This document shows, piece by piece, positions 49,835 to 58,259 of a stretch of DNA of 64,000 nt. Made by a program: the position numbers and the translations under genes. The DNA comes from Haloglomus litoreum (GTDB lineage Archaea > Halobacteriota > Halobacteria > Halobacteriales > Haloarculaceae). The notes under the pieces were generated by a model, which saw only the letters and a program-made list of their open reading frames with translations, searched no databases and was not told the origin of the DNA. The first letter of the stretch is position 1. Every line of letters starts with the position of its first letter. The stretch is taken from NCBI RefSeq assembly GCF_029338515.1, contig NZ_CP119988.1, positions 2,480,001 to 2,544,000 of the forward strand. The letters are read 5' to 3'.

Positions 49835-50287
49835 ATGCGCCCCGCCGCTCAACTCGCCCTGTTCGGCAGTGGTTCGTTCCTGCTCGTCGGTCTTCTGACC
49901 GGCGTCTGGAAGTACGCCCATATCCGTGCGACGGCCGAGGGGGCCGCGACCGCCCCGACCTACGTCGACATCGCCCACCGCGCCGCCCTCCTCTACGCGT
50001 TCGCGGCACTGGTGCTGTTCGAACTCGCCACCGTGGCGCCGTTCTCGGAACCCGTGACGGTCGCGGCGGTGGCGTTCCCCCAGGTCTTCTTCGCGGGCGC
50101 CGTCGCCTCCTATGTCGTCCACGGTGCCCTGCAGGACACGGAGAACCAGTTCGCCAGGCCGCACGTCCTCGGCGACCGGGAACTCGACCCTCGGGTCGTG
50201 ACCAGCGCGATGGTGGCGCTCGTCGTCGCCGAGGTCGGCGGTGTTGGCCTGTTGCTGGCAGGCTTCCTCGTTCGGTACGGCCCGTGA
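49835..50287 (+). CDS. Four-helix membrane protein of unknown function
   Basis: 150 residues from MRPAAQLALFGSGSFLLVGLLTGVWKYAHI. Four hydrophobic segments are visible at about 6-26, 46-64, 72-95 and 122-146 (ALLYAFAALVLFELATVA, VAAVAFPQVFFAGAVASYVV, VTSAMVALVVAEVGGVGLLLAGF). The loop HGALQDTENQF is polar. I chose the ATG at 49835 because it begins the hydrophobic protein. There is no recognised domain. It stands alone before a zinc-finger gene. Confidence 0.7.
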   Translation: MRPAAQLALFGSGSFLLVGLLTGVWKYAHIRATAEGAATAPTYVDIAHRAALLYAFAALVLFELATVAPFSEPVTVAAVAFPQVFFAGAVASYVVHGALQDTENQFARPHVLGDRELDPRVVTSAMVALVVAEVGGVGLLLAGFLVRYGP

Positions 50288-50323
50288 GGGTACGTTTCGA
50301 GGCAGTTCCGGGCCGCCCGTTCG

Positions 50324-50330
50324 ATTTATC
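50324..50330 (+). promoter_or_regulatory. Putative TATA element of the zinc-finger gene
   Basis: ATTTATC, about 28 bases before the ATG at 50355. A small inverted repeat GGTGT-ATGAC-ACACC (50340-50354) lies between it and the start. Confidence 0.45.
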
Positions 50331-50354
50331 ACGTTCGATGGTGTATGACACACC

Positions 50355-50555
50355 ATGGCAGTGCAAGGCCCCACAGGAACCACCGCGCTCGACCGGATGC
50401 GGGACCGACTGACCCGGACGGAGTCGCGGTGTCCGGAGTGTGGAAGCGACGCCGCGGAGTGGACCTGTCGGACCGACGGTGGTCGGGTCCGCTACGAGCG
50501 GACCTGTCCCTCGTGTGGGGCGGTCGCGAGCCGCACCCTCCGGTTGCGACGCTAG
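50355..50555 (+). CDS. 66-residue double zinc-knuckle protein
   Basis: MAVQGPTGTTALDRMRDRLTRTESRCPECGSDAAEWTCRTDGG, then VRYERTCPSCGAVASRTLRLRR. Two CPxCG knuckles form one zinc-binding site, with a basic C-terminal tail. Haloarchaeal small proteins of this type (HVO_0649-like, from memory) include regulators of motility and stress. The enoyl-CoA hydratase-like gene starts 50 bases further on the same strand, so the two may be co-transcribed. Function unknown. Confidence 0.75.
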   Translation: MAVQGPTGTTALDRMRDRLTRTESRCPECGSDAAEWTCRTDGGRVRYERTCPSCGAVASRTLRLRR

Positions 50556-50605
50556 GGCGACGGCGCCCCCGAAGGTCTACGTACTCCCGGGGTGACGGGC
50601 GGGTC

Positions 50606-51400
50606 GTGAGCGACGAATTCGAGAACTTCCGCGTGACCGACGAGGACGGCATCCGGCACGTCGTCATCGACAGCACGAGCAAGATGAACGCGATGAACCG
50701 GACGATGATCGACGAGCTGACGGACATCTTCGTCCGGCTCGAGGACGACCGACCCCGGTGTCTCGTCATGACGGGCTCGGACGGCGTGTTCTGTGCCGGT
50801 GGCGACGTTCTCGACCTCGGGAGCGCCGACGCCGCGACACCCGCACGTGGCTTCCGGAAGGGCGCGGCCGTCCTCCACGACGCGATGCTCCACCTCCATC
50901 AGGCAGAGGTTCCCGTCGTGACGGGCGTCAACGGGCCGGCCGTCGGCGCGGGCTTCTCGCTGGCCATCGCCGGCGACTACACCATCGCCTCCGAGGACGC
51001 CTACTTCCAGTACGGCTACCCGAAGATCGGCATGACGGGCGACGGGGGCTCGACCTTCTACCTCCCCCGGACCGTCAACCGGCGCGAGGCCAAACGACTC
51101 GTACTGCTCAACGAGCGCGTCGAGGCACCCGAGGCCGTCGAGCGCGGCCTCGCCACCGAGGTCGTCGCCGAGGACGAGTACGACGACCGCCTCGACGAGG
51201 TCGTCGAGCAGATCGCCGAAGGGCCCACGGTCGCGCTCGGCCGGACGATGCGACTGCTCGATGAGTCGTACGCCAACGACATGCCGACGCAACTAGCCCA
51301 CGAGACGCAGGGGATGGCCGACTGCGCGCAGACGGACGACCATCTGGAGGGCATCACGGCGTTCGCCCAGAAGCGCGACCCCGAGTTCGAGGGGGAGTGA
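50606..51400 (+). CDS. Enoyl-CoA hydratase/isomerase-family protein
   Basis: 264 residues from a GTG (MSDEFENFRVTDEDGIRHVVIDSTSKMNAMNRTMIDELTDIF). The crotonase fold is clear: FCAGGDVLDLG, VVTGVNGPAVGAGFSLAIAGDYTIASEDAYFQYGYPKIGMTGDGGSTFYLPR. The two glutamates of classical hydratases are replaced (GAGFSLAI and YPKIGMTGD). Asp in TGDGG is in the region where some isomerases carry their acidic residue, so isomerase activity is more likely than hydration. It follows the zinc-finger gene. Substrate unknown. Confidence 0.88.
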   Translation: MSDEFENFRVTDEDGIRHVVIDSTSKMNAMNRTMIDELTDIFVRLEDDRPRCLVMTGSDGVFCAGGDVLDLGSADAATPARGFRKGAAVLHDAMLHLHQAEVPVVTGVNGPAVGAGFSLAIAGDYTIASEDAYFQYGYPKIGMTGDGGSTFYLPRTVNRREAKRLVLLNERVEAPEAVERGLATEVVAEDEYDDRLDEVVEQIAEGPTVALGRTMRLLDESYANDMPTQLAHETQGMADCAQTDDHLEGITAFAQKRDPEFEGE

Positions 51401-51496
51401 GCCGACGCCGCTGTGGGGCACGCGACGACCGAGGGTCACCCCGGGCCGACGTGCGTCCGTGGTCCGCAAGTGGCCACCGGCCGGCGGCGCCGACGG

Positions 51497-52198
51497 TCAA
51501 CGGGGAGCCGTCTCGATTCCGGTGACGGTTCCAAGGAGTGCGGTCCACTCATCGACGACCGGGAGGCCCGCCTGCTCCACCAGTGCGACCGGCTCCTGGT
51601 CCCAGCGGCAGCCCCGCTTCTCGTAGTGGGCCTCGGCGCGCCAGTCCTGGAACCGGGCGAGGGGCCCGACCTCGCTCCGCCCGTGTTCCAGCAGCAGGAT
51701 GCGTCCGTCCGGCTTGCAGACGCGCTCCATCTCTTGGAGGGCCTCGATGGGGTCCGGGAACGTACACGTGGAGAGCGCCGAGACGACGGTGTCGAAACTG
51801 TCGGCCGGGAACGCCAGGGACTGTGCGTCCATCCGGCGGAGTGACCCCTCCAGCGGCAGGCGGTCGAGCGCCTCACGCGCGTTCGCGAGCATCTCGGGAC
51901 TGATGTCGATGCCGACCAGGTCGACATCGACGGGAAGGTACGGGAAGTTGGTCCCGGTCCCGCAGGCCACGTCGAGCACGCAGCCGCTGGCGGCGCCGAA
52001 CTGTCGCTCCCGGTAGCGACCGGTGACGAGGCGGTCGGCCCAGCGCCACCGGTGGAGGGAATCCGCCACGTCCGCGTACAGGTCCGCGATGTCGTCGGCG
52101 GACTTCGGGCGGGTAGTCGACGGCGTTCCGTCGCTGCCACGGCTCCCGTCGGAACCGGGCGTCCTGTGCGATTGGATGTTCGTGTCTGTCGCTGGCAT
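51497..52198 (-). CDS. Class I SAM-dependent methyltransferase
   Basis: 233 residues from MPATDTNIQS; an upstream in-frame ATG at 52267 is possible. The SAM motif I is VLDVACGTGTNFPYLPVDVDLVGIDISPEMLANARE, with motif II DTVVSALSTCTFPDPIEALQEMERVCKPDGRILLLEHGRS. It looks like the UbiE/menaquinone and small-molecule O- or C-methyltransferase group. The N-terminal 40 residues are low complexity. It lies downstream of the regulator at 52389 on the same strand. Substrate unknown. Confidence 0.85.
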   Translation of the reverse strand: MPATDTNIQSHRTPGSDGSRGSDGTPSTTRPKSADDIADLYADVADSLHRWRWADRLVTGRYRERQFGAASGCVLDVACGTGTNFPYLPVDVDLVGIDISPEMLANAREALDRLPLEGSLRRMDAQSLAFPADSFDTVVSALSTCTFPDPIEALQEMERVCKPDGRILLLEHGRSEVGPLARFQDWRAEAHYEKRGCRWDQEPVALVEQAGLPVVDEWTALLGTVTGIETAPR

Positions 52199-52388
52199 CG
52201 GGTGTTCGACCTCTGGTGAGGACTCCGGCCGACGACACAAGAATGTGTTCTCAAATTGATAATTCATCGAATCGTTTTCACAATCGGTTTTGAGCGATGA
52301 GCGGCAGTACGAGAGAGTCCGTGCGCAGTTCAGTCACAGAGGGGGGATGAGGCGACCGCAGCTCAAACGCTGTTTTGAAAGCTAGCTG

Positions 52389-53312
52389 TCAATTATCTGG
52401 CTCGCCACCGCGCCCGCGCCGCACGCGCTCGGTCCGGGTGACGGCCGCGGTGTCGTCCAGTCGGAAGCGCAGCGCGTCGTCGCCGGCCCTGAGCGTCACC
52501 TCGTAGGTCCCCGGTCCCGACGACCGACGTTCCGAGGTCCACTGGCCCTCCCGGAGCCGCTCCCCGAACTCCCAGGCCGGTACCGTCGTCACGTCGATCC
52601 CCCGGTCCCAGTGGAACGCCACGGAAGCGGGGTGATAGGCCACGCTGTAGGTCAGCGGGGCGTTGTACTGGCGGAGGCACTCCCGACACTCGCTGGTCAC
52701 GAGGAAGCTGTCCGCCTCCGGAAGGGGGCCGTCCGACCCGTCGACGACATCGGCGGCGAGCCAGCCGCTACAGGTCGGACAGACGCCGTTCCGTATCTGC
52801 CGGTAGTCCCGGATGCTCTTCCGCCTGACACTCCGGATGACCGCTTCGGCATCCCGATCACGCGTCTGTGCGGGGGTCACCGGCAGCCCCGCGACCGGCC
52901 GCTCGCAGGCCCCACAGCTGATATGGACGTGTCGCTCGGAGAGCGACGCCGCGAGCGCCTCCGCCCCGCAGAACGGACAGACGCCGTCGACCGGTTCCGA
53001 CCCGAACCCCTCCAGCACCTCGTAGTTCCCCGAGAGGATGAACCGGACGATGCGTTCGCCCGCGTGGGTGAACTCGTACCCCTCCTCGGTCTTGCGGAGG
53101 TAGGTCCCGGTCAACTCCCCGAGATGGTAGGAGAACCGGGACGTGTTCTCGGCATCCACGCGGTCGTATATCTCGGAGAACCGCAGGCGGACTGCGCCCG
53201 CCCCGCGCCCGGTGCGCTCGTGCTCCGCGAGCGCGACGGCGCGCAGGATGTCCACCCGCGTCTCGTCCGCTAGCAGGCCGAACATCTCCGCCACCCCAGA
53301 CTCGCCAGTCAT
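52389..53312 (-). CDS. ArsR-like helix-turn-helix regulator with zinc-ribbon region
   Basis: 307 residues. The N-terminal domain MTGESGVAEMFGLLADETRVDILRAVALAEHE ... RFSEIYDRVDAENTSRFSYHLGELTGTYLRKTEEGYEFTHAGERI is a winged helix. The rest contains zinc-binding cysteine pairs (CPFCGAEA and CGACERP; CPTCSGW and CRECLRQY) and a C-terminal beta domain (VAYHPASVAFHWDRGIDV). Such proteins occur widely in haloarchaea as putative transcription factors. The regulated genes are unknown; neighbouring candidates are the methyltransferase and the SDR. Confidence 0.82.
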   Translation of the reverse strand: MTGESGVAEMFGLLADETRVDILRAVALAEHERTGRGAGAVRLRFSEIYDRVDAENTSRFSYHLGELTGTYLRKTEEGYEFTHAGERIVRFILSGNYEVLEGFGSEPVDGVCPFCGAEALAASLSERHVHISCGACERPVAGLPVTPAQTRDRDAEAVIRSVRRKSIRDYRQIRNGVCPTCSGWLAADVVDGSDGPLPEADSFLVTSECRECLRQYNAPLTYSVAYHPASVAFHWDRGIDVTTVPAWEFGERLREGQWTSERRSSGPGTYEVTLRAGDDALRFRLDDTAAVTRTERVRRGRGGEPDN

Positions 53313-53420
53313 TGCTCGCTCGTCGGGAGTAGAGCAGCATCAACAAAGGAACCCCCGGTCGGGTGTCCGGCGGCGGTTCCAGCCGGCACCGTCAGCCACG
53401 GACGGGCGGAGTAGCTGGCG

Positions 53421-54296
53421 TTACTGCAGTTCGGCGGGTCGCTCGTAGTTCGGGTCGACCATCTGTGCGGACATCGGGTGCGGGTCGCCCTCGGTGAGGT
53501 TGTACTCCGAGAAGTCCGTGATGCCCCGCTCGACGAGGAAGTCCTCGTCGTAGACGGCGTTCCCGGTGAACTCGGCGGGGTCCTCGTTCAGGATACCCAG
53601 CACGGTGTCCGAGACGACCTGCGGGGTCCGCCAGTCGTCCTCGGTACCCATCCCGAAGTGCCGTGTCGCGCGGGTGTCGATGGCGGTGACGGGCCAGAAG
53701 GAGTTGCAGCCGATGTCGTCGCCGGCCAGTTCGCCGGCCAGCGAGAGCGTGACGAAGCTCATCCCCATCTTCGACCAGGCGTAGGCCGAGCCGCCGACCT
53801 TCCGGTCGGTCCGGGCCGCGGGCGCGTTCGTCAGGATCCACGCGTCCTCGTCGGCGTCGCGCAGGTGCGGGATCATCGCTCGCGAGGTGATGTACGTCCC
53901 GCGGATGTTCACGTCGGTCAGGAGGTCGAACCGGTTCGCCGGCAGGTCCTCGACGTTGGCGGGCTGGATGGCGCTCGCGTTGTTGATGAGGATGTTCACC
54001 TCGCCGAAGTGGTCGACCGCCTCCTCGACGGCGTTCTCGACGATCTCCTCGTCGCGGACGTTCAGTTCGATGGGGAGTGCCTCGACGCCCTTCTCCTCGC
54101 ACTCGCGGGCGGTCTGCTCGATGGTCCCCTCGAGGCCCTTGTCGTCGCCGTAGTCGTTGTTCTCGCTGGTCTTGCCGGTGGAGACGATGTTGCAGCCCTG
54201 CTCGGCCAGGTCGAGCGCGATGGCCTTGCCGATGCCGCGCGTGGTGCCGGTGATGAACGCAGTGCTGCCTTCGAGGTCGGGTCGCTCCAGACTCAT
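53421..54296 (-). CDS. Short-chain dehydrogenase, HSDL2-like
   Basis: 291 residues. AFITGTTRGIGKAIALDLAEQGCNIVSTGKT is the cofactor motif; the central part LNVRDEEIVENAVEEAVDHFGEVNILINNASAIQPANVEDLPANRFDLLTDVNIRGTYITSRAMIPHL resembles HSDL2-type SDRs. The Tyr/Lys pair is in SAYAWSKMGMSFVTLSLAGELAG. The usual catalytic Ser appears to be replaced (ILTNAPAARTDRK), so activity may be altered. It may act on fatty acyl or steroid-like substrates. It precedes a regulator gene on the same strand. Confidence 0.85.
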   Translation of the reverse strand: MSLERPDLEGSTAFITGTTRGIGKAIALDLAEQGCNIVSTGKTSENNDYGDDKGLEGTIEQTARECEEKGVEALPIELNVRDEEIVENAVEEAVDHFGEVNILINNASAIQPANVEDLPANRFDLLTDVNIRGTYITSRAMIPHLRDADEDAWILTNAPAARTDRKVGGSAYAWSKMGMSFVTLSLAGELAGDDIGCNSFWPVTAIDTRATRHFGMGTEDDWRTPQVVSDTVLGILNEDPAEFTGNAVYDEDFLVERGITDFSEYNLTEGDPHPMSAQMVDPNYERPAELQ

Positions 54297-54388
54297 AGAC
54301 GGCGTTCAGGTTGCCGGGGGATAATGCTATTGTTTGACAGTGGCTCCGAGGGGGGGCCGACCCCGGCCACCCGGTCCGCGGGCGGCAG

Positions 54389-55396
54389 TTACAGCTCCGC
54401 CAGTGTGGCCATCGTCGTCTCCTTGTCGTCCTGGCTCATCCCCGCCACGAACGCACACCGGACGGCGTCCACGCCGTCGATGGCTGCCAGCTTCCGGTAG
54501 TGCTCGCGGACCTCCTCGGGCGTGCCCGCGGCCGCGAGTGCCTCGAGCGCCTCGTCCGGGAGTGCCGCGGCCATGGCAGCCGTGTCCTTCTCCTCCCACG
54601 CCGCGCGGATCTCCTCGACGGCCTCCGGGTACCCCTGCTCGGCGACGGAGTTGCCGTAGAACGGACCGTACGCGCCGACGAGGAAGGACACCATCTGCCG
54701 GGCCATCGAGCGCGCGTGGTCGCCGTCCTCGTGGGCGAACGTTCGGACCAGCGGCGCGACGCGCACGTCGTCGACCGAGCGGTCCCCGAGGTCGGCGCCG
54801 CGTTCGAGGTCCTCGAGCCGGTCGCGGAGGCCGTCGGCCGTGAACAGCTGCGGGACCCAGCCGTCGGCGAACCGGCCCGTCATCTCCACCGCCTTCGGGC
54901 CGAGCGTCGCGAGGTCGATGGCGGGCGGATCGTCGGGCACCTGCCGGTCGTAGCCCATCCCGCCCAGCTCGTAGACGTCGCCGTCGTAGGACACCTTGCC
55001 GCCCTCGTAGACGGCACGGACGATGTCGATGGTCTCGCGGGTCCGCCGGAGTGCGGGCTCGAACTCCCCGGAGTGCCAGCGCTCGACCAGCGCGGGCGAG
55101 GACGGCCCCAGCCCCATCCGGTAGTCCCCGTCGCTGGCCTCGTGGAGCGTGAGCGCGGTCTGGGCCAGCATGGCGGGCGAGCGCGACGGCGGCGAGAACA
55201 CGTCGTTGGAGATGCCGATACCCGTCTCCCGGCCGATGGCCGTGAGGACGGGCACGATGTTCCACCCGGTCACCTCCCCCATCGAGACGCGCTCGAACCC
55301 GTGGTCCTCGTAGCGCCCGGCCTGTGCGACGGCCTCGTCGATGGTGGAGTGGTCCGACAACATCAGCGTCCCGTCCAGCGCCGCATCGAATGTCAT
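54389..55396 (-). CDS. Luciferase-like monooxygenase family enzyme, probably F420-dependent
   Basis: 335 residues. MTFDAALDGTLMLSDHSTIDEAVAQAGRYEDHGFERVSMGEVTGWNIVPVLTAIGRET is the beginning of the LLM TIM barrel. GISNDVFSPPSRSPAMLAQTALTLHEASDGDYRMGLGPSSPALVERWHSGEFEPALRRTRETI follows, then LATLGPKAVEMTGRFADGWVP. This looks like the haloarchaeal methylenetetrahydromethanopterin-reductase-like (Mer-like) F420 group. It would carry hydride between F420 and an unknown substrate. It is two genes upstream of the ArsR-like regulator on the same strand. Confidence 0.88.
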   Translation of the reverse strand: MTFDAALDGTLMLSDHSTIDEAVAQAGRYEDHGFERVSMGEVTGWNIVPVLTAIGRETGIGISNDVFSPPSRSPAMLAQTALTLHEASDGDYRMGLGPSSPALVERWHSGEFEPALRRTRETIDIVRAVYEGGKVSYDGDVYELGGMGYDRQVPDDPPAIDLATLGPKAVEMTGRFADGWVPQLFTADGLRDRLEDLERGADLGDRSVDDVRVAPLVRTFAHEDGDHARSMARQMVSFLVGAYGPFYGNSVAEQGYPEAVEEIRAAWEEKDTAAMAAALPDEALEALAAAGTPEEVREHYRKLAAIDGVDAVRCAFVAGMSQDDKETTMATLAEL

Positions 55397-55632
55397 GCCC
55401 GCCGAGTCGCGGAGCCGTCACTTGAACCTTCGTCCGCAGGGGCCCGACCCACCGAAACGCCAGCGGGGCCCCACGACCTGAGCCCCCCGTCGAGGTGAAC
55501 GATGTGGGTTTCCCATCGTGTAACTGGCAGATACCCGACCGGAAGATACTATAAGTGGATAATTTCTGACTTCGAATGAAAATGCCCCCAATTATCGATA
55601 AAGCCAGGGATTCTGGAGTCTGGTTCCCCGGC

Positions 55633-55788
55633 TCAGACGTTGCCGCCGCCGCTCCCGTAGGAGATGGTCAGCTCCTCGGCCTCGTAGATGTTGATGAGTT
55701 CCGTGACGACCTCGTCGTAGCTCTCGTCGTCGATCTTCAGTGCGTCCAGCCGCTCGACGGTCTCCTCGGAGAGTTCGACTCGCGGCAT
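55633..55788 (-). CDS. 51-residue ribbon-helix-helix-like (VapB-type) protein
   Basis: The sequence is MPRVELSEETVERLDALKID followed by DESYDEVVTELINIYEAEEL and TISYGSGGGNV. A short strand (RVELSEET) and two helices (VERLDAL; YDEVVTELINIYE) are the RHH DNA-binding pattern, similar to DUF7557-type haloarchaeal proteins (from memory). No toxin gene is adjacent. A TATA-like GCATAAGT on the minus strand (plus strand about 55816-55823) lies about 30 bases upstream, and the gene is isolated in a 439-base spacer. Confidence 0.7.
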   Translation of the reverse strand: MPRVELSEETVERLDALKIDDESYDEVVTELINIYEAEELTISYGSGGGNV

Positions 55789-55831
55789 ACATGTGGAGGT
55801 TGCGGACGAGGGGACTTATGCTCGGCGGCGG

Positions 55832-56620
55832 TCACTCCGGGAGTTCGGCCGACGGCGCCCGCCCTCGCTCGCGGTCGAGGTAGCCGCGGAGCCATCCGGC
55901 CGTCCGCTTCGCGTGGGGGAGGGGCGAGCGGCCGGTCGCGAGCGCGAACGGGACGTTGAGTGCCACGTCCTGTATCGTCGAGAGGCCGTACTTCCCGCCG
56001 AGGTAGCCCTCCTGCCAGCCGATGGGGTGGCGTTCCATGGAGTCGTGGTCGAAGCGCGCGCGGTGGTTCAGCACCCAGAGCCAGCCGCCGGCGTCGACGT
56101 GGCGGCGGAGCCACTCGTCCTCCAGCACGTGCAGGTCGTCGGGGAAGTCGACGCCGCGAGCGGCCTCGGTCCGGACGAGCGAGGCGTGCGTGCCGCCCCG
56201 CCGGGCGCGCCGCCGGACCCAGTCGGTCGGGTGCTCGGTCCGGGTGCCCTTCCGGCCCTGCACGCCACCCACGAGCGGCCCGACGGCGCCGAACAGGTCG
56301 TCGAGATACGACTCGCGCACCCGGACGTCGTCGTCGAGGAAGAGGAACCAGTCGGCCTCGACGGCCGCGATGGCTCGCTCGCGTGCCTCCGGGAGCGAAC
56401 ACGGCTCGATGATGGCCTCGAAGCCCCAGCCGGCCTCGTTGGCGGCCTGCCGCGCCAGGTCGACGGTGTCGTCGTCGCTCTCGTCGTCGACGACGAGCAG
56501 GCGCTCGACGGTCGGCTCGCAGGCCGCCTCGCTCCGGCGGAGGTGTGCCAGCGCGCCCTCGATGACGGCGGCGCTCTCGTGGGTCGGCATCGCCACCTCC
56601 AGGCGCGGGGCGTCGGACAT
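55832..56620 (-). CDS. Family 2 glycosyltransferase
   Basis: 262 residues from MSDAPRLEVAMPTHESAAVIEGALAHLRRSEAACEPTVERLLVVDDESDDDTVDLARQ. The GT-A motifs are LLVVDDESDDDT and ADWFLFLDDDVRVRESYLDDLF (DDD metal site), followed by GTHASLVRTEAARGVDFPDD and VLEDEWLRRHV. No clear membrane segment. It would act on surface or lipid-linked glycans. It is divergent from the sulfatase-like gene at 56788, with which it may form a glycan-modification unit. Confidence 0.88.
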   Translation of the reverse strand: MSDAPRLEVAMPTHESAAVIEGALAHLRRSEAACEPTVERLLVVDDESDDDTVDLARQAANEAGWGFEAIIEPCSLPEARERAIAAVEADWFLFLDDDVRVRESYLDDLFGAVGPLVGGVQGRKGTRTEHPTDWVRRRARRGGTHASLVRTEAARGVDFPDDLHVLEDEWLRRHVDAGGWLWVLNHRARFDHDSMERHPIGWQEGYLGGKYGLSTIQDVALNVPFALATGRSPLPHAKRTAGWLRGYLDRERGRAPSAELPE

Positions 56621-56787
56621 CGGTTGGCGGGCCTACCCCACACGGGGGCAAAAACCCGTCCGTCCACGGCCCGCCGTGCCCGGCGCGCGAGAGCCCGCTC
56701 GCACGCCGCGCCTGACGCGAGCGGCGGCCGCGGCGGCCCTCGCCGCCGACGGAAAGACTTGTGCCCGCCGGTGGCCTCGGTCCGACG

Positions 56788-58176
56788 ATGACCGAGCGGC
56801 CGAACATCGTCTGGATCACCCTCGACAGCGTCCGCCGCGACCGGACCACGCTCGGCGGCCACCACCGCGATACGACGCCGCGCATGCAGGCGCTGGCCGA
56901 CGAGCCGGCGGGCCAGGACCTCTCGGCCTGCTTCGCGCACAGCCAGTGGACGCTGGGCTCCAGCGGCTCCATCCTCACCGGCACCTACCCCTCGCACAGC
57001 CGCATCGGGATGGAGGGCGACCGGGTCCCCGACGAGCTGACGACGGTCCCCGAGCTGTTCCGCGATGTCGGCTACCGGACGGCCTGCCTCTCCCGGAACT
57101 CGCACGTTAGCGCGGCAACCGGGCTGGACCGCGGGTTCGACCGCTTCGAGTGGCTCGCCGCCGACACGCTCCTGGAGGCGGCCGGCCCCCGCTCGCTCGT
57201 GAAGTACGCCCTGAACATCCGCCGGCACTCCGCCGGCCTCACACCCGACACCGCGAAGCACGCGACGCCGTACCTGATGAACGACATCGCGACGCGGTGG
57301 CTCGACGACCTCGCCGACGCGGAGCCGTTCCTGTTCTACCTCCACTACAACGAGCCACACCGGCCGTACTACCCGCCGCTGCCGTGGCTCGACCGCTACA
57401 CCGCGGACCTCGACATCACGGCCCGGGAGGCCGCGGACATCTCGATGGACATCCACCGGAACCTGATGAAGCGGGTCGCCGCGGGCTGTGACCTCTCCGA
57501 TCGGGAGATGGCCGCGCTGAAGGCGATGTACGACGCCGAGGTCGCCTACACCGACGAGATGGTCGGCCGCCTGGTCGAGGCGGTGCGCGAGCGGGTCCCC
57601 GGGGACACCGTCGTCGTCGTCACGGCCGACCACGGGGAGCTGTTCGGCGAGCACGGCCTGCTCTCGCACCGCTGGGTCCTCGACGACGCGCTCATCAACG
57701 TCCCCACGGTCGTCCACGGTGCGGACCTCGACGTCGCGGACGACGACCTGGTCCAGCACGTCGACCTCCTGCAGACGCTACTGGCACGGGCGGGCGGCGA
57801 CACCGCCCAGCTGCAGGGCATCGACCTCGACGAGCGCGAGCGCGACTACGTCGTCGCCCAGCGCTCGCCGATGGACTTCGAGGGGCTGCTCGGCGCGGAC
57901 CCCGACTACGACACCTCCCGGTTCCACAGCGGCCTGCTGACGGCGCTGCGGACACGCGAGTTCAAGTACCAGACCAGCGGGGAGCGCTCGGAGCTGTTCG
58001 CGCTCCCCAACGAGACGATCGACGCGACCGACGAGTACCCCGAGATGGCCGAGGAACTCGCCGCGCTCACCGAGTCCTGGCTCGCCGACGAGGGCGCGCC
58101 GGTCGGCGAGGCCCAGCACGCCGAGTTCGACGACGCGATGCGCAAGCAACTGGCCGACCTCGGCTACCTGGAGTGA
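56788..58176 (+). CDS. Sulfatase-superfamily enzyme with Thr at the nucleophile position
   Basis: 462 residues from MTERPNIVWITLDSVRRDRTTLGGHH. Overall fold matches sulfatases and phosphonate monoester hydrolases (VVVVTADHGELFGEHGLLSHRWVLDDALINVPTVV). The signature region reads HSQWTLGSSGSILTGTYPSHSR, so Thr55 stands where sulfatases have the formylglycine Cys, and the conserved Arg is replaced by Ser. It may therefore be a phosphodiesterase, phosphotransferase or inactive. No signal peptide is visible. It is 83 bases upstream of a second such enzyme. Confidence 0.8.
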   Translation: MTERPNIVWITLDSVRRDRTTLGGHHRDTTPRMQALADEPAGQDLSACFAHSQWTLGSSGSILTGTYPSHSRIGMEGDRVPDELTTVPELFRDVGYRTACLSRNSHVSAATGLDRGFDRFEWLAADTLLEAAGPRSLVKYALNIRRHSAGLTPDTAKHATPYLMNDIATRWLDDLADAEPFLFYLHYNEPHRPYYPPLPWLDRYTADLDITAREAADISMDIHRNLMKRVAAGCDLSDREMAALKAMYDAEVAYTDEMVGRLVEAVRERVPGDTVVVVTADHGELFGEHGLLSHRWVLDDALINVPTVVHGADLDVADDDLVQHVDLLQTLLARAGGDTAQLQGIDLDERERDYVVAQRSPMDFEGLLGADPDYDTSRFHSGLLTALRTREFKYQTSGERSELFALPNETIDATDEYPEMAEELAALTESWLADEGAPVGEAQHAEFDDAMRKQLADLGYLE

Positions 58177-58225
58177 TGTTGCCGTAGCCTCCGGCGATAC
58201 AGGTCCGCTCCGTCCCGGTCGACAG

Positions 58226-58234
58226 GACTTATGC
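58226..58234 (+). promoter_or_regulatory. Putative TATA element of the third sulfatase-like gene
   Basis: GACTTATGC, centred about 30 bases before the ATG at 58260. Confidence 0.35.
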
Positions 58235-58259
58235 CCGGTGAACGGGTACGACACCACCG

